Part shown: piece by piece, positions 31,690-41,153 of the stretch
How the letters are laid out: each line of letters opens with the position of its first letter
Numbering within the stretch: the stretch's first letter is position 1
NCBI GenBank assembly: GCA_900318115.1
Contig: ONJJ01000023.1
Span: 1 to 49,517 of the forward strand
Direction of reading: 5' to 3'
Length of the DNA stretch: 49,517 nucleotides
Origin: an uncultured Prevotellaceae bacterium
Lineage (GTDB): Bacteria; Bacteroidota; Bacteroidia; Bacteroidales; Bacteroidaceae
Notes under the pieces: model-generated
What the model saw: the letters and a program-made list of their open reading frames with translations, nothing else
Databases searched by the model: none
What the model was told of the DNA's origin: nothing
Program-made: the position numbers and the translations under genes

Positions 31690-33356
31690 ACGCCAGAATC
31701 CTATCCCTGATATCCCTGCTGGCAGTTACTCTCGGAGCCACTGCCCAAAACACCTTGTGGGTGCGCTCTGCCGACCGCACCAAGGCCGCCACCAGCATCA
31801 GTTTCGACGGTGCTGACAGCGTTGTCTTCCGCAACACCATGTTCCGTATCTACGAGAACGGCAGTTCGCGCAACCGCACCTATGGCAACTTCCTCGGCTA
31901 CACCGCCGCCGCAGACTCCAGCGTTGCTTTCTATATAGGAACGCCCGAGCGCGCGATATGGAAGCCCACCACCTCCGACAACAACTACAACAACGACTAC
32001 ACCAACCCCAACTCGCAGTGGAGCTACAAGAACTCCCGCGAGTCCGAGCACTTCATTGTCTATTGGGACAAGCGCTTCGGCGATGACCCCAACAGCACCA
32101 GCGTGCCCTCCAATCTCCGGGTGAATGTCGACGACATGCTGCAGAAAGCCGAACAGTTCTTCGCAACGAACGTCGAGCGCCTGGGCATGTGCGACGTGGG
32201 CGAGGGTCGCAGCCGCCTGGATGACTACAAGATGATCATCCACTTGCTCTACGATGACGGCTGGACGGCCGTGGGCTCAGGTTACGACGACATGATTGGC
32301 GCCCTGTGGGTGACTCCCTCCACCAGTCACCCCGTAGGTCATACTATTGCCCACGAGACAGGTCACTGTTTCCAATACATGGTGGCCACGGACTGGCGCA
32401 AGAACGGCATCAGCAACTACACCCAGCGCGGCTGGCGCTATGGCTTCGGCGCCAACGGCAGCGGCGGCAACGCCTTCTGGGAACAATGCGCCCAGTGGCA
32501 GGGCTTCCGCGACTACCCTGCCGAGACCTTCGGCTACCACCTTGATGTCTGGAAGAGCAACTACCACCGCCACCTCTGCCACGAATGGATGCGCTACGCC
32601 AGCTACTGGTGGCAGTACCACCTCGTGGAGAAACATGGCGACCGTGCCTTCGGACGCCTCTGGCGCGAGAGCCGCTACCCCGAAGACCCCATCGAGACCT
32701 ACGTGCGCCTCTTCTGCGACGGCAACTGGGACACCTTCTGGGATGACTACTTCGAGTATGCCACCAAGCTCCAGAACTTCCAGTTCGAGGAAGTCCACCA
32801 ATACCTCACCTCCAACTACAGCGCCCGCAACTACAAGACCTCGCTCTATAAGGTCGATGACTACTACCAGGTGGCCTATCGCAGCTGCCCGGAGACCTCC
32901 GGCGTGAACTTCATCCAGCTGACAGGTTTCAAGGCGGGCGACGAGATAAGTGTGGATTTCGCCGGCATGAATCCTGGCGATGCCCTCGCTGCCGGCGACC
33001 CCGGCAAGTCTTGGAACGGCGACCCCGCTGACGGTGCCAATGCCAATAACTTCACGAAGGTGACTACCTACAACACCGTCGGCAAGGCTGCCGACCGCGG
33101 TTGGCACTACGCCTTCGTGGCCATCGTCAACGACGGCACCGTCACCGCAGGCCGTACTGTGGTCTCCGACGTCGCCACCTCGCCCGAAGGCACCCTCACC
33201 TTCACCGTGCCCGAGAAGTGCATACGCCTCTCGCTCTGCGTCGTGGGAACGCCTAAGACCTACACCCGCCATGCCTGGGACGAGACCGACTCCAACGACC
33301 TCCAGTGGCCCTATCGCGTCAAGTTCACCGGCTGCCATCCGTCGAGCCTGAACTGA
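31686..33356 (+). CDS. Secreted HExxH metallopeptidase-like protein (DUF6055-like)
   Basis: The 556-aa product has an N-terminal signal (ends about 'LGATAQ'), then a short beta module ('AATSISFDGADSVVFRN'), then a large domain with 'ESEHFIVYWDKRFGDDP', 'LLYDDGWTAVGSGYDDMIGA' and the zinc motif 'TIAHETGHCFQYM' (His223, Glu224, His227). 'AFWEQCAQWQGF' and 'YVRLFCDGNWDTFWDDYFEY' follow, as in DUF6055 proteins. HExxH suggests zinc peptidase activity; the specific substrate is unknown. A beta-sandwich ends the protein and, unlike its neighbours, it has no 'YDLSGR' tail. Translation is coupled to the upstream 121-aa protein, and the DUF4859-repeat gene follows by 78 bp. Confidence 0.8.
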   Translation: MNARILSLISLLAVTLGATAQNTLWVRSADRTKAATSISFDGADSVVFRNTMFRIYENGSSRNRTYGNFLGYTAAADSSVAFYIGTPERAIWKPTTSDNNYNNDYTNPNSQWSYKNSRESEHFIVYWDKRFGDDPNSTSVPSNLRVNVDDMLQKAEQFFATNVERLGMCDVGEGRSRLDDYKMIIHLLYDDGWTAVGSGYDDMIGALWVTPSTSHPVGHTIAHETGHCFQYMVATDWRKNGISNYTQRGWRYGFGANGSGGNAFWEQCAQWQGFRDYPAETFGYHLDVWKSNYHRHLCHEWMRYASYWWQYHLVEKHGDRAFGRLWRESRYPEDPIETYVRLFCDGNWDTFWDDYFEYATKLQNFQFEEVHQYLTSNYSARNYKTSLYKVDDYYQVAYRSCPETSGVNFIQLTGFKAGDEISVDFAGMNPGDALAAGDPGKSWNGDPADGANANNFTKVTTYNTVGKAADRGWHYAFVAIVNDGTVTAGRTVVSDVATSPEGTLTFTVPEKCIRLSLCVVGTPKTYTRHAWDETDSNDLQWPYRVKFTGCHPSSLN

Positions 33357-33434
33357 TGATGCCGGCGTGCAAGACTCTAAACTAAAATCAGAAAACAATA
33401 GCAACTATTTATTCACTAACAATTTAAATCGCTT

Positions 33435-35879
33435 ATGAAAAAGTACTTTACCCGTTTCCTGGCACTGGTCTGCTGCCTCGCAGCCAGCCTCACTGCCAGC
33501 GCACAGTACAGCAAGGTGTTTGAGACCTATCCCGCCGGCTACACGCCCATGCTGGATGCCACCTTCGAGCTCTCCGCAGTCGCCGAGACCCTCGGCACTG
33601 ATGCCACCACACTTGCCACCGCCCTCAACGGCACATGGAGCACTCCGCTCTTCTTCCTCGAGGACGCCGACGGCAAACGTTACTCCGACTACACCCAGGG
33701 CAGCAACGGCGGCTTCTGGATGACCGCTCAGGCCACTCCGACCGGTTGGACCGGTGAAGTAGGCGAAGATGTCTGGTACAATGTCCTCGCCGTTGACGAG
33801 GAGACGAATGCCTTCACCATCTCCATCGGCCAGCACCCCGATGCCCTGCAGGGCGGCGAGGAGCTCAAGGCCAAGTTCGTGCTCGCCTTCAACGAGAAGG
33901 AAGCCACCTTCGACATCACCATGAAGATCTTGACCATCGACATCCCCACGGAGCCCGTCCTCCTCAGCAAACTGAATGTCATCCAGCACAAGAGCGTGGA
34001 GGTGCATCAGTGGGCTCGCAACAGCGACTACGGCGAGGCAGACACCCTCGACTTCAAGGGCGTGCCTGCCGCTCTGGGCATCTCCCCCGAGCTCTTCGCC
34101 GTGGGTCTGCAGCGTGTGGTCTTCGCCACCAAGGTGCGTGAGGACGACGGACTGGGACTGATGGGCGACACGCTGACCAACGTCCCCACCGGCGAGGCTC
34201 CCGGCTGGTGGTTCGACACGACCAACGACACCCCCATCTACAGCAAGTTCGTGGCCAAGAGCGACGGCGTCTTCTTCGTCGATGCCTTCCAGTTCGACCC
34301 CGAGACGGAGCAGCTCATCTTCAACATCGGTCAGAAGGGCGGCGCACTCCCCATCGACGGCAGCGACCAGGGCCTCGGCACCATCAACGAGGTCAGCACC
34401 ACCATCTACTTCGTCTATGACGGCAAGGCCATTGACCTGAAGGTCAAGCTCGTCATCGACGAGCGCGAGAAGGTGCCCTTCGCCGAGATGACCGAAGTGG
34501 GCAGCGAGGACGTCAACCTCAGCCAGTATCCCACCTCGAACTACGAGACTCTTAGCTTCTCCCTTGACATCGATGCCATTTCTGCCTTGCTTGAGTGCGA
34601 CCCAACCGAAATAACTCTTTGGGCACCTGATGGAAATGACGATATTACTGATGAGTTCTCTCTAAATCCTGGTGAAGAGGGCTTCTGGTTCCACAAAGAT
34701 GGCTATCGCTACACTTGGAGCAGCGCTTGCGGTATTTTTGTCCAGGCTTCTACCGCTGGTGACTATTCCAAATTTGTCTTGGCTCAATACCCCAATACTT
34801 TCGAAGGTGGTCAGACTGGTATTGCTACTCTGTACCTTGTTAGCGGAGCTAAGTACTACACCGTTCACATCAACCTGGAAATCCTCATCAAGGAAGGTCC
34901 TGGCGTGGAATTCCAGAGCGTAGCCTCCCGTGCCGTGAAGATCCAGGCACTGCCCACCACGAATGGGGACTATGGCGTGGAGATGGGCTATGACATCGAT
35001 CCCGCCGACCTCGAACTCATCGGCACCGAGAATCCTGTGCTCTACGCCCAGAAGGCTCCTGCCGAGGGCACTGAGTGGGTCGATGGCGAGTACAGCGATG
35101 CCTATAGTTGCACGCCGTACCCTGGCTTCTGGATGAGCAAGGAAGGCTTTGCCTCCACCTGGGGCAGCTCGCCCTGGGGCTTCACCTACTCCAACGACGA
35201 CCTCCACTACACCTTCTACTCCATGCCCGGACTGAACAATGTCGGCGACGAGTACAACGCCGTCATCTACCTCGTCAACGAGCAGAATGGCAAGATGATC
35301 ACCTACAACTTCAACGTCCGCTTCGTCAGCAGCGTCGTTCCGCAGGCTGAGGTCGTTGGCAGCACCTCCGTCACTCTGCCCGTGAAGAAGAACAGCGAGG
35401 CCGATGCCGTCATTGACGTCACGGAAGCCCTCGAGAAGATTGGACTGACTGATGCCGACCAGCTCTTCGGAGTGCCCACGCTGGCTATGCTCACCGCCGA
35501 CGGCACCATGACCGATGTCGCCAACCTCAACGGAGGATGGTGGCTCCTGGAAGACGGCTCCCTCGACACCACGAGCGGCGACCAGGCTGCCCTCGGCGTG
35601 ACCTTCGCCAAGAATAGCGAGAAAGAGGTTGTGGCCACCATCTATGAGCTCAACGGCACCTGGACCACCGAGAGCAAGATCAACAGCCGCTTCGGTCTCC
35701 AGTACGAGGGCAAGATCTACCTCTTCAATGTAACCTTTGTTGCTGAGGAAGTCGTAGGCATCCGCGAGGCTAAGGGCACCAGCGCCGCTCAGAACGTCTT
35801 CGACCTCAGCGGTCGTCGTGTGGAGAAAGCACAGCGCGGTGTCTATATCCAGGGTGGTAAGAAGGTCATCGTCAAGTAA
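33435..35879 (+). CDS. Secreted DUF4859-repeat protein
   Basis: The 814-aa product has a signal peptide (MKKYFTRFLALVCCLAASLT-ASAQ). Four to five DUF4859-like repeats of ~150 residues can be read from the recurring 'GGFWM/GFWF/GGWWL' turn, seen at 'NGGFWMTAQ', 'PGWWFDTTND', 'EGFWFHKDGYRYTW', 'PGFWMSKEGFASTW' and 'NGGWWLLEDG', each followed by strands ending in 'F.IsiGQ.P' or 'LaqYPnt'. The C-terminus is 'NVFDLSGRRVEKAQRGVYIQ' then 'GGKKVIVK'. The family is secreted and uncharacterised, and often accompanies glycan or peptide-degrading genes. About 34560-34890 (third repeat) uses visibly more A/T-ending codons than its flanks. Confidence 0.82.
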   Translation: MKKYFTRFLALVCCLAASLTASAQYSKVFETYPAGYTPMLDATFELSAVAETLGTDATTLATALNGTWSTPLFFLEDADGKRYSDYTQGSNGGFWMTAQATPTGWTGEVGEDVWYNVLAVDEETNAFTISIGQHPDALQGGEELKAKFVLAFNEKEATFDITMKILTIDIPTEPVLLSKLNVIQHKSVEVHQWARNSDYGEADTLDFKGVPAALGISPELFAVGLQRVVFATKVREDDGLGLMGDTLTNVPTGEAPGWWFDTTNDTPIYSKFVAKSDGVFFVDAFQFDPETEQLIFNIGQKGGALPIDGSDQGLGTINEVSTTIYFVYDGKAIDLKVKLVIDEREKVPFAEMTEVGSEDVNLSQYPTSNYETLSFSLDIDAISALLECDPTEITLWAPDGNDDITDEFSLNPGEEGFWFHKDGYRYTWSSACGIFVQASTAGDYSKFVLAQYPNTFEGGQTGIATLYLVSGAKYYTVHINLEILIKEGPGVEFQSVASRAVKIQALPTTNGDYGVEMGYDIDPADLELIGTENPVLYAQKAPAEGTEWVDGEYSDAYSCTPYPGFWMSKEGFASTWGSSPWGFTYSNDDLHYTFYSMPGLNNVGDEYNAVIYLVNEQNGKMITYNFNVRFVSSVVPQAEVVGSTSVTLPVKKNSEADAVIDVTEALEKIGLTDADQLFGVPTLAMLTADGTMTDVANLNGGWWLLEDGSLDTTSGDQAALGVTFAKNSEKEVVATIYELNGTWTTESKINSRFGLQYEGKIYLFNVTFVAEEVVGIREAKGTSAAQNVFDLSGRRVEKAQRGVYIQGGKKVIVK

Positions 35880-35947
35880 CCTCTCCCATTCCCCCTGCCG
35901 CCAGGCCGCTCCTACGTGGCAAAACGGCATAAAAAATGCTAAAACAG

Positions 35948-35978
35948 CGCATCCTCCCTGCGGAGGGTGCGTTTTTTT
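35948..35978 (+). terminator. Intrinsic terminator after the DUF4859 gene
   Basis: A 10-bp stem (35948-35957 with 35962-35971), a 4-nt loop CTGC, then seven Ts. Confidence 0.9.
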
Positions 35979-36011
35979 CTCCTTTTCTGCCTTCCCTACG
36001 GGAAAAAACAC

Positions 36012-36019
36012 TATTTTTG
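36012..36019 (+). promoter_or_regulatory. -7 element for the first C10 peptidase gene
   Basis: TATTTTTG at 36012-36019, 37 bp before the ATG at 36057 and just after a strong terminator, so this gene has its own promoter. Confidence 0.55.
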
Positions 36020-36056
36020 CACCCGCTAATGCTAACTAAAACTCAAAACATAGCAA

Positions 36057-39000
36057 ATGAAAAAACTTCTTCTTGCCGTGCTGCTACTCCCTCTGGCACT
36101 CACGGCCAATGCCGACCCCATCACTCGTGAACAAGCTCGCCAGCGCGCCGAGCAGTTCCTGCTCTCACTGCCTGCTGACGGGATGAACGTCGCCCGCCGT
36201 GCCTCTGCTGCTCGACTGGCTCCCGTCCAGGAACGTGCCAAACTGGCACCCCGCCGCGGCTTCCGCGTCACCAACCCTGACCACGAACTCTACTACGTCT
36301 TCAACCGTGGCGAGGGCGAGGGCTACGTCATTGCCTCCGGAGACGACAGCGTCTATCCCGTTCTGGGCTACACCAGCGAGGGCGAGTTCGACTATACCCA
36401 GCTGCCTGAGAACCTCAAGTACTGGCTCCGTTGGCAGACGGCGCAGCTCGAGGATATCCAGGAGAACCCCATCACCGACTCCCAGCGTCCCCTGCTGACC
36501 GTCACCACGCACCCCGCCGTGGCCACCCTCTGCACCTCCCGCTGGAATCAGAACTCGCCCTACAACGATGAGTGCCCCATGTATTTCACCCTCGGACGCA
36601 GCGTCACAGGCTGTGTGGCCACTGCCATGGCGCAGGTGCTCTACTACCACCGTGCCAAGTCCGTCACCGAGGTGCAGAAGGACATCCCCGCCTATGACAC
36701 CTGGACCGCCCACGAGACTTTCGGAAAGTTGCATGTCGAAGGCATACCTGCCGGCTCGCCCATCGATTGGGACAACATGATTGACAACTACGGCAACGGT
36801 GGCAACGCCAAGCAGAAGAAAGCCGTGGCACAGCTCATGCACTACTGCGGCGTGGCAGTCCACATGGACTACACCAGCTCCTCCTCCGGAGCCCAGTCCG
36901 GTGAGGTCGATGATGCCTTCAAGAACTACTTCGGATATGGCAGCAGCGTCAAGTACGTCAGCACCGGAGACCCCGGAGGCGACAGCTGGGACAACACCCT
37001 CTACAATGAGGTCGCCGCAGGGCGTCCCGTGTACCTCAGCGGCAGCAACGAGGAGGCAGGCCACGCCTTCGTCTGCGATGGCTACGACGGCAACCGCTGC
37101 TTCCACATCAACTGGGGATGGGGCGGACAGAGCGATGGCTACTTCATGCTCTCCAAACTCAATCCCGGCTCGCAAGGTATCGGTGGTTCCTCCGGAGGAT
37201 ACAGCAACTATCCTGAGGCCATCATCGGCGTGGAGCCTGAGAACTATGCCACGCGCGCCATGGCCATCAGCAACGCTGCCCTGAAGAAACTCTGTGTAGA
37301 GCACTTCGATGCTGACGGCGACGGCACCTTCACCTACGGCGAGGCAGCTGCCGTCACGGACCTCGGCGACGCCTTTGCCGGACAGCGCTTCACATCCTTC
37401 CCCGAGCTCTATAACTTCACCGGTCTGACCACCCTCTCCGAAGGCGCTTTCGAGGGATGCGTGGCACTCAGCACCATCAAGCTCCCCAAACACCTCAAGA
37501 ACATCGGCGCACGCGCCTTCAAGGGATGCACCGCCTTGAAGACCTTCGTCCTGCCGGAGGGCATCACCGCCATCGGCGACGAAGCCTTCGATGGCTGCAA
37601 GACCTTCACCTGCGACTTCCCCACCACGCTCCAAACCATCGGCGCCGGCGCCTTCCGCGGCTGTGCTGCACTGACCACCGCCGAACTGCCCATCGGTATC
37701 CAGAGCTTGGGCGACGCAGCCTTCGCCTCTTGCACCAAACTCTCGGAGGTCATCCTTCGCAGCATCCACCCGCAGGACATCCAACTCGGAACTGGCGTCT
37801 TTGAGGGCGTGGACCTCAGCGCCGCCACACTCAGCGTGCGCCAGGGACTCAAGAGCACCGTCGCCGACAAAGCACAGTGGAAGGATTTCGGCAACATCTA
37901 TGAGGAGCGCGACCTCGCTCGCGGACAATTTGTGGAACCCACCACCGGCAAGCAGTACTACATCTACAATGTAGGCACCGGACGCTATCTCACACATGGC
38001 GAGGCATGGGGCACGCAGGCCGTTGTCGCCCAGACCGACGAGCCCATGCGCTTTGAGCTCCGCAAGTCCAGTAGCATGCCCGATGGTGTCTATTACCTCT
38101 ACTCCGAGGACACCGGTGCCGACAACCACATCCTCTTCCGCACCAGCACCGACACCAATGTGGGCAATGGTGTGCGAGCCTGCTTCGTTGACGGCCCCCA
38201 GTCCCACGTCTCCAGCAAGACCGCCTGGTGGGCACTCGCTGCCGTAGAGGGCGAGTCTAACGTCTTCACCCTGCAGATACCCTCTGGCGTCAGCGGCTAC
38301 AAGGCTGCCCAGTACCTCGGCGTCAATCCCGACCACGCCAGCAACGCCGCCTCGCCCACCTATGGCGCCTACAGCGACGTCGCCATTGACGACTTCACGC
38401 AGAACTGCCATTGGATGTTCGTCGAGTACGACGCTCAGGCCGCAGCTCTCTATGCCGCAGCCGTGCGGCTCCGTGGACTCCTCACCACTGCCACCAAGCA
38501 GCATCTTGACGTCACCCTTGAGCAAGCCGTTTACGACAACCTCCAGAGCTCTGTCGATGACATCGCCAAGGCACAACGTCGCCTGCGTCGCAAGCTCGGA
38601 TTCATCCTCTTCGAGAGCGAGCAGGTGCGCCAGGCTGCCATCAGCCGAGGCTGCGACCTCGATGGCGACGGCGAGATAACACCCGAGGAAGCAGCCCTCG
38701 TCGAGAGCTTCGAGACGGCATTCTCCAAGAACGCAGAACTCACCACGCTCGCCGACCTCCAGTACTTCACCAACCTCAGCTACATCGCCGGCAACAGCTT
38801 CAAGGACTGCACCGGACTCACCGCTGTCAGCCTCCCCGACTGCGTCACCAACATATACTACCGCGCATTTATGGGATGCACCAGCCTCACCGCCATCACC
38901 ATGCCCCTGCGCATGGAATACCTCGGCGACGACGCCTTCAACGGATGCACAGGCCTGCGTGAGGTCACCGTCCACGCCATCAATCCCGCCGATATCGAAC

Positions 39001-40838
39001 TCGGCAGTGATGTCTTCGCCGGTGTAGATCTCTCCGAGGCCACCCTCTTCGTACCCAAGGGAAGCGCCGACGCTTACCGTGAGGCACCTGTGTGGCAGGA
39101 ATTCGGCACCATCCGGGAAGTACACTCCCTCGGTCAGGCACCCTACAGCGAACCCACTGAAAACGAGGATATCTACGTCTATAACCTCGGACAACACCGC
39201 TACATCGCCGCAGGAGAAGCCTACGGCACACAGGGTGTCGCCGACTTCGACGGCATCGTCTATCAGCTCCGCCGCACCAAGTCCATGCCCGCAGACACCT
39301 ACTACCTCTACGGCACCAACGCCAGCACCAAGAACATCCTCTTCCGCACCGACACCGACTCCAAGGTCGGCGAAGGCGTCAAGACTTGCTTCGTCGATGG
39401 CAGCGTCAGCGCCAAGGCCTACTGGAAGGTAGCACCCGTCGAGGGACTCGAAGGAGTCTATACGCTCCAGGTGCCCGAGAACCAGTCCGACTACGTCGAG
39501 GGAGAATACCTCGGACTTGACCTCAACCACGAGAGCAAGTACACAGGCTATAACTATACCTACGGACTCTATTACGACATCCCCTACGACGGCAACGAAC
39601 GTAACTGTCAGTGGGCATTCCTACGTAAAGCTGACGTCGAAGCCCTCCAGCGCAACTACAGCACCATCAAGACCTTCGCACAACTGCTCCAGACGGCACG
39701 CCGCCAGGGCATCGATGTAGCAGCCGAACAAGCCGTTTACGACAACCTCGATGCTACACCTGCCGAGATCCAGCAGGCTTGCAGCGCAGTGCGCCGGAAA
39801 CTCCACTACATCGAGTTCGCAGACCTCACAGCCAAGACCATCAGCGTCAACGCCTGGGACGAGAACGAGGACGGAGAACTCAGCTACGAGGAAGCAGCCG
39901 CCGTCAAGGAAATAGGCACCACCTTCCGCAGCGCAAACACCATCACCAGCATGGACGAGCTCCGCTACTTCACCAGCCTTACTGCTCTGCCCGATGACGC
40001 CTTCCGTGCCTGCTCCAAGCTCGTCAGCGTTTACATCCCTGCAGGAGTCACCACCGTGGGCAAGAACGCCTTCGCCGCATGCACCAACCTCCGCTATGCC
40101 GCTTTCCTGACGCCCCAGGTGCTGGCCCTCGGCGAGAGCGCACTCACACCCCGCACTCTCTCCCTCTTCGTGCCCGCAGACCTCGTTGCCGACTACCAGC
40201 AGAGCGAGGACTGGAACCGAGCCACCGTCAGTGAGTACACCGGCATACCCACCATCCAGGCAGACAGCATTGAGCGCGAGTACGGACGAGCCAATCCCAA
40301 GCTCACCTTCACCGTCACTGGAGCACCCATCAACGGCACGCCGGAACTCGACGTCGATGCAGACACCAGCACACCCGTCGGTGAATTCATCATCAGTCTT
40401 CTCCCAGGCAGCGTTACCACCCCCGGACTCCAGTGCAAGGAAGGCGTCCTCACCATTAGCCCCGCATCCGTGACTGTCACTGCGAAGTCCTTCCAGCGCA
40501 ACATCGGCGAACCCAACCCCGAGTTCACCGTTACCTACTCCGGATTCCGCAACCGCGAGAAGGCTGAGGACGTGCTCCTCCACGAAGCCGTCATCGAATG
40601 CGATGCCACAGCCGATAGCCCCGCTGGTCAGTACGAGATACGCGTCAGCGGAGCCCAGGCCCAGAACTACGTCTTCGACTACGTTCCCGGCGTACTCACC
40701 ATCATTGATCCCGTCGGTGTGCGCGGCATCAACACCAACACCTCCGCCACCACCCTCTACGACCTCAATGGACGTCCCGTTACCTCCGCTCGCCGTGGAG
40801 TCCTCATCCGCAATGGCAAGAAAGTCACCGTGAAGTAA
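36057..40838 (+). CDS. C10 (streptopain-type) cysteine peptidase with EF-hand/LRR/trefoil modules and MBG domains (first copy)
   Basis: The 1593-aa product has a signal peptide, then the C10 inhibitory propeptide ('ITREQARQRAEQFLL'). The catalytic domain has Cys186 in 'RSVTGCVATAMAQVLYYHRA' and His336 in 'AGHAFVCDGYDG', followed by 'FHINWGWGGQSDGYF', and runs to about residue 400. Then come repeated modules: an EF-hand loop ('DADGDGTFTYGE', Asp418; further loops at Asp867 and Asp1268), BspA-type LRRs ('LPEGITAIGDEAFDGC'), and, after the first two, a ricin-like trefoil ('YIYNVGTGRYLTHGEAWGTQ') plus helical spacer. MBG-type Ig domains (~1400-1560) and the tail 'LYDLNGRPV' end it. A secreted protease, probably surface-held by its repeats. 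Key residues intact. Confidence 0.9.
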   Translation: MKKLLLAVLLLPLALTANADPITREQARQRAEQFLLSLPADGMNVARRASAARLAPVQERAKLAPRRGFRVTNPDHELYYVFNRGEGEGYVIASGDDSVYPVLGYTSEGEFDYTQLPENLKYWLRWQTAQLEDIQENPITDSQRPLLTVTTHPAVATLCTSRWNQNSPYNDECPMYFTLGRSVTGCVATAMAQVLYYHRAKSVTEVQKDIPAYDTWTAHETFGKLHVEGIPAGSPIDWDNMIDNYGNGGNAKQKKAVAQLMHYCGVAVHMDYTSSSSGAQSGEVDDAFKNYFGYGSSVKYVSTGDPGGDSWDNTLYNEVAAGRPVYLSGSNEEAGHAFVCDGYDGNRCFHINWGWGGQSDGYFMLSKLNPGSQGIGGSSGGYSNYPEAIIGVEPENYATRAMAISNAALKKLCVEHFDADGDGTFTYGEAAAVTDLGDAFAGQRFTSFPELYNFTGLTTLSEGAFEGCVALSTIKLPKHLKNIGARAFKGCTALKTFVLPEGITAIGDEAFDGCKTFTCDFPTTLQTIGAGAFRGCAALTTAELPIGIQSLGDAAFASCTKLSEVILRSIHPQDIQLGTGVFEGVDLSAATLSVRQGLKSTVADKAQWKDFGNIYEERDLARGQFVEPTTGKQYYIYNVGTGRYLTHGEAWGTQAVVAQTDEPMRFELRKSSSMPDGVYYLYSEDTGADNHILFRTSTDTNVGNGVRACFVDGPQSHVSSKTAWWALAAVEGESNVFTLQIPSGVSGYKAAQYLGVNPDHASNAASPTYGAYSDVAIDDFTQNCHWMFVEYDAQAAALYAAAVRLRGLLTTATKQHLDVTLEQAVYDNLQSSVDDIAKAQRRLRRKLGFILFESEQVRQAAISRGCDLDGDGEITPEEAALVESFETAFSKNAELTTLADLQYFTNLSYIAGNSFKDCTGLTAVSLPDCVTNIYYRAFMGCTSLTAITMPLRMEYLGDDAFNGCTGLREVTVHAINPADIELGSDVFAGVDLSEATLFVPKGSADAYREAPVWQEFGTIREVHSLGQAPYSEPTENEDIYVYNLGQHRYIAAGEAYGTQGVADFDGIVYQLRRTKSMPADTYYLYGTNASTKNILFRTDTDSKVGEGVKTCFVDGSVSAKAYWKVAPVEGLEGVYTLQVPENQSDYVEGEYLGLDLNHESKYTGYNYTYGLYYDIPYDGNERNCQWAFLRKADVEALQRNYSTIKTFAQLLQTARRQGIDVAAEQAVYDNLDATPAEIQQACSAVRRKLHYIEFADLTAKTISVNAWDENEDGELSYEEAAAVKEIGTTFRSANTITSMDELRYFTSLTALPDDAFRACSKLVSVYIPAGVTTVGKNAFAACTNLRYAAFLTPQVLALGESALTPRTLSLFVPADLVADYQQSEDWNRATVSEYTGIPTIQADSIEREYGRANPKLTFTVTGAPINGTPELDVDADTSTPVGEFIISLLPGSVTTPGLQCKEGVLTISPASVTVTAKSFQRNIGEPNPEFTVTYSGFRNREKAEDVLLHEAVIECDATADSPAGQYEIRVSGAQAQNYVFDYVPGVLTIIDPVGVRGINTNTSATTLYDLNGRPVTSARRGVLIRNGKKVTVK

Positions 40839-40871
40839 ACATTCCCTCCCTTGCTCCCGAAGGGTCGAGTG

Positions 40872-40967
40872 GACGGCGGTTTCCCCGCCGTCGTATCCCG
40901 TCCTCCGCCATCCGCTAACAACATCCATCCCCGCCGCCCTCTCATTCGTAGGCCGGCGGGGATTTAT
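40872..40967 (+). terminator. Two hairpins after the first C10 gene
   Basis: GACGGCGG/CCGCCGTC (40872-40892) and a 10-bp perfect stem ATCCCCGCCG/CGGCGGGGAT (40927-40936 with 40954-40963) followed by TTA. They occupy the 315-bp gap before the second C10 gene. Confidence 0.65.
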
Positions 40968-41110
40968 CATTCTGATTACCACTGAAACTGTGGCGGATTG
41001 ATTTTGCAGAATCGGGAGACAGAGCCCCCTGCGCGGACCGAAATGTATGTTTTTTGAGGGTCAGGGTGAAAAAAAAGGTACGGGCGCGTACAGGTTGTGG
41101 GGAAAATGCT

Positions 41111-41118
41111 TATCTTTG
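41111..41118 (+). promoter_or_regulatory. -7 element for the second and third C10 peptidase genes
   Basis: TATCTTTG at 41111-41118. It lies inside the open frame that starts at 41097, showing that the true start codon is downstream (41142 or 41154). The -33 box is poor. Confidence 0.6.
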
Positions 41119-41153
41119 CACCGGAAAATGAGCAAAAACTTATGCATACTACT

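Noticed and set aside
36165-39530. 1121-codon open frame on the minus strand
   Set aside because: It is antisense to the first C10 gene, which has a signal peptide, catalytic motifs and repeats. The antisense product is Val/Gly/Glu-rich low complexity caused by G/C-ending codons.
41097-41153. Upstream start for the second C10 peptidase
   Set aside because: The -7 box TATCTTTG at 41111-41118 would be inside the coding region; the signal peptide begins at 41154.
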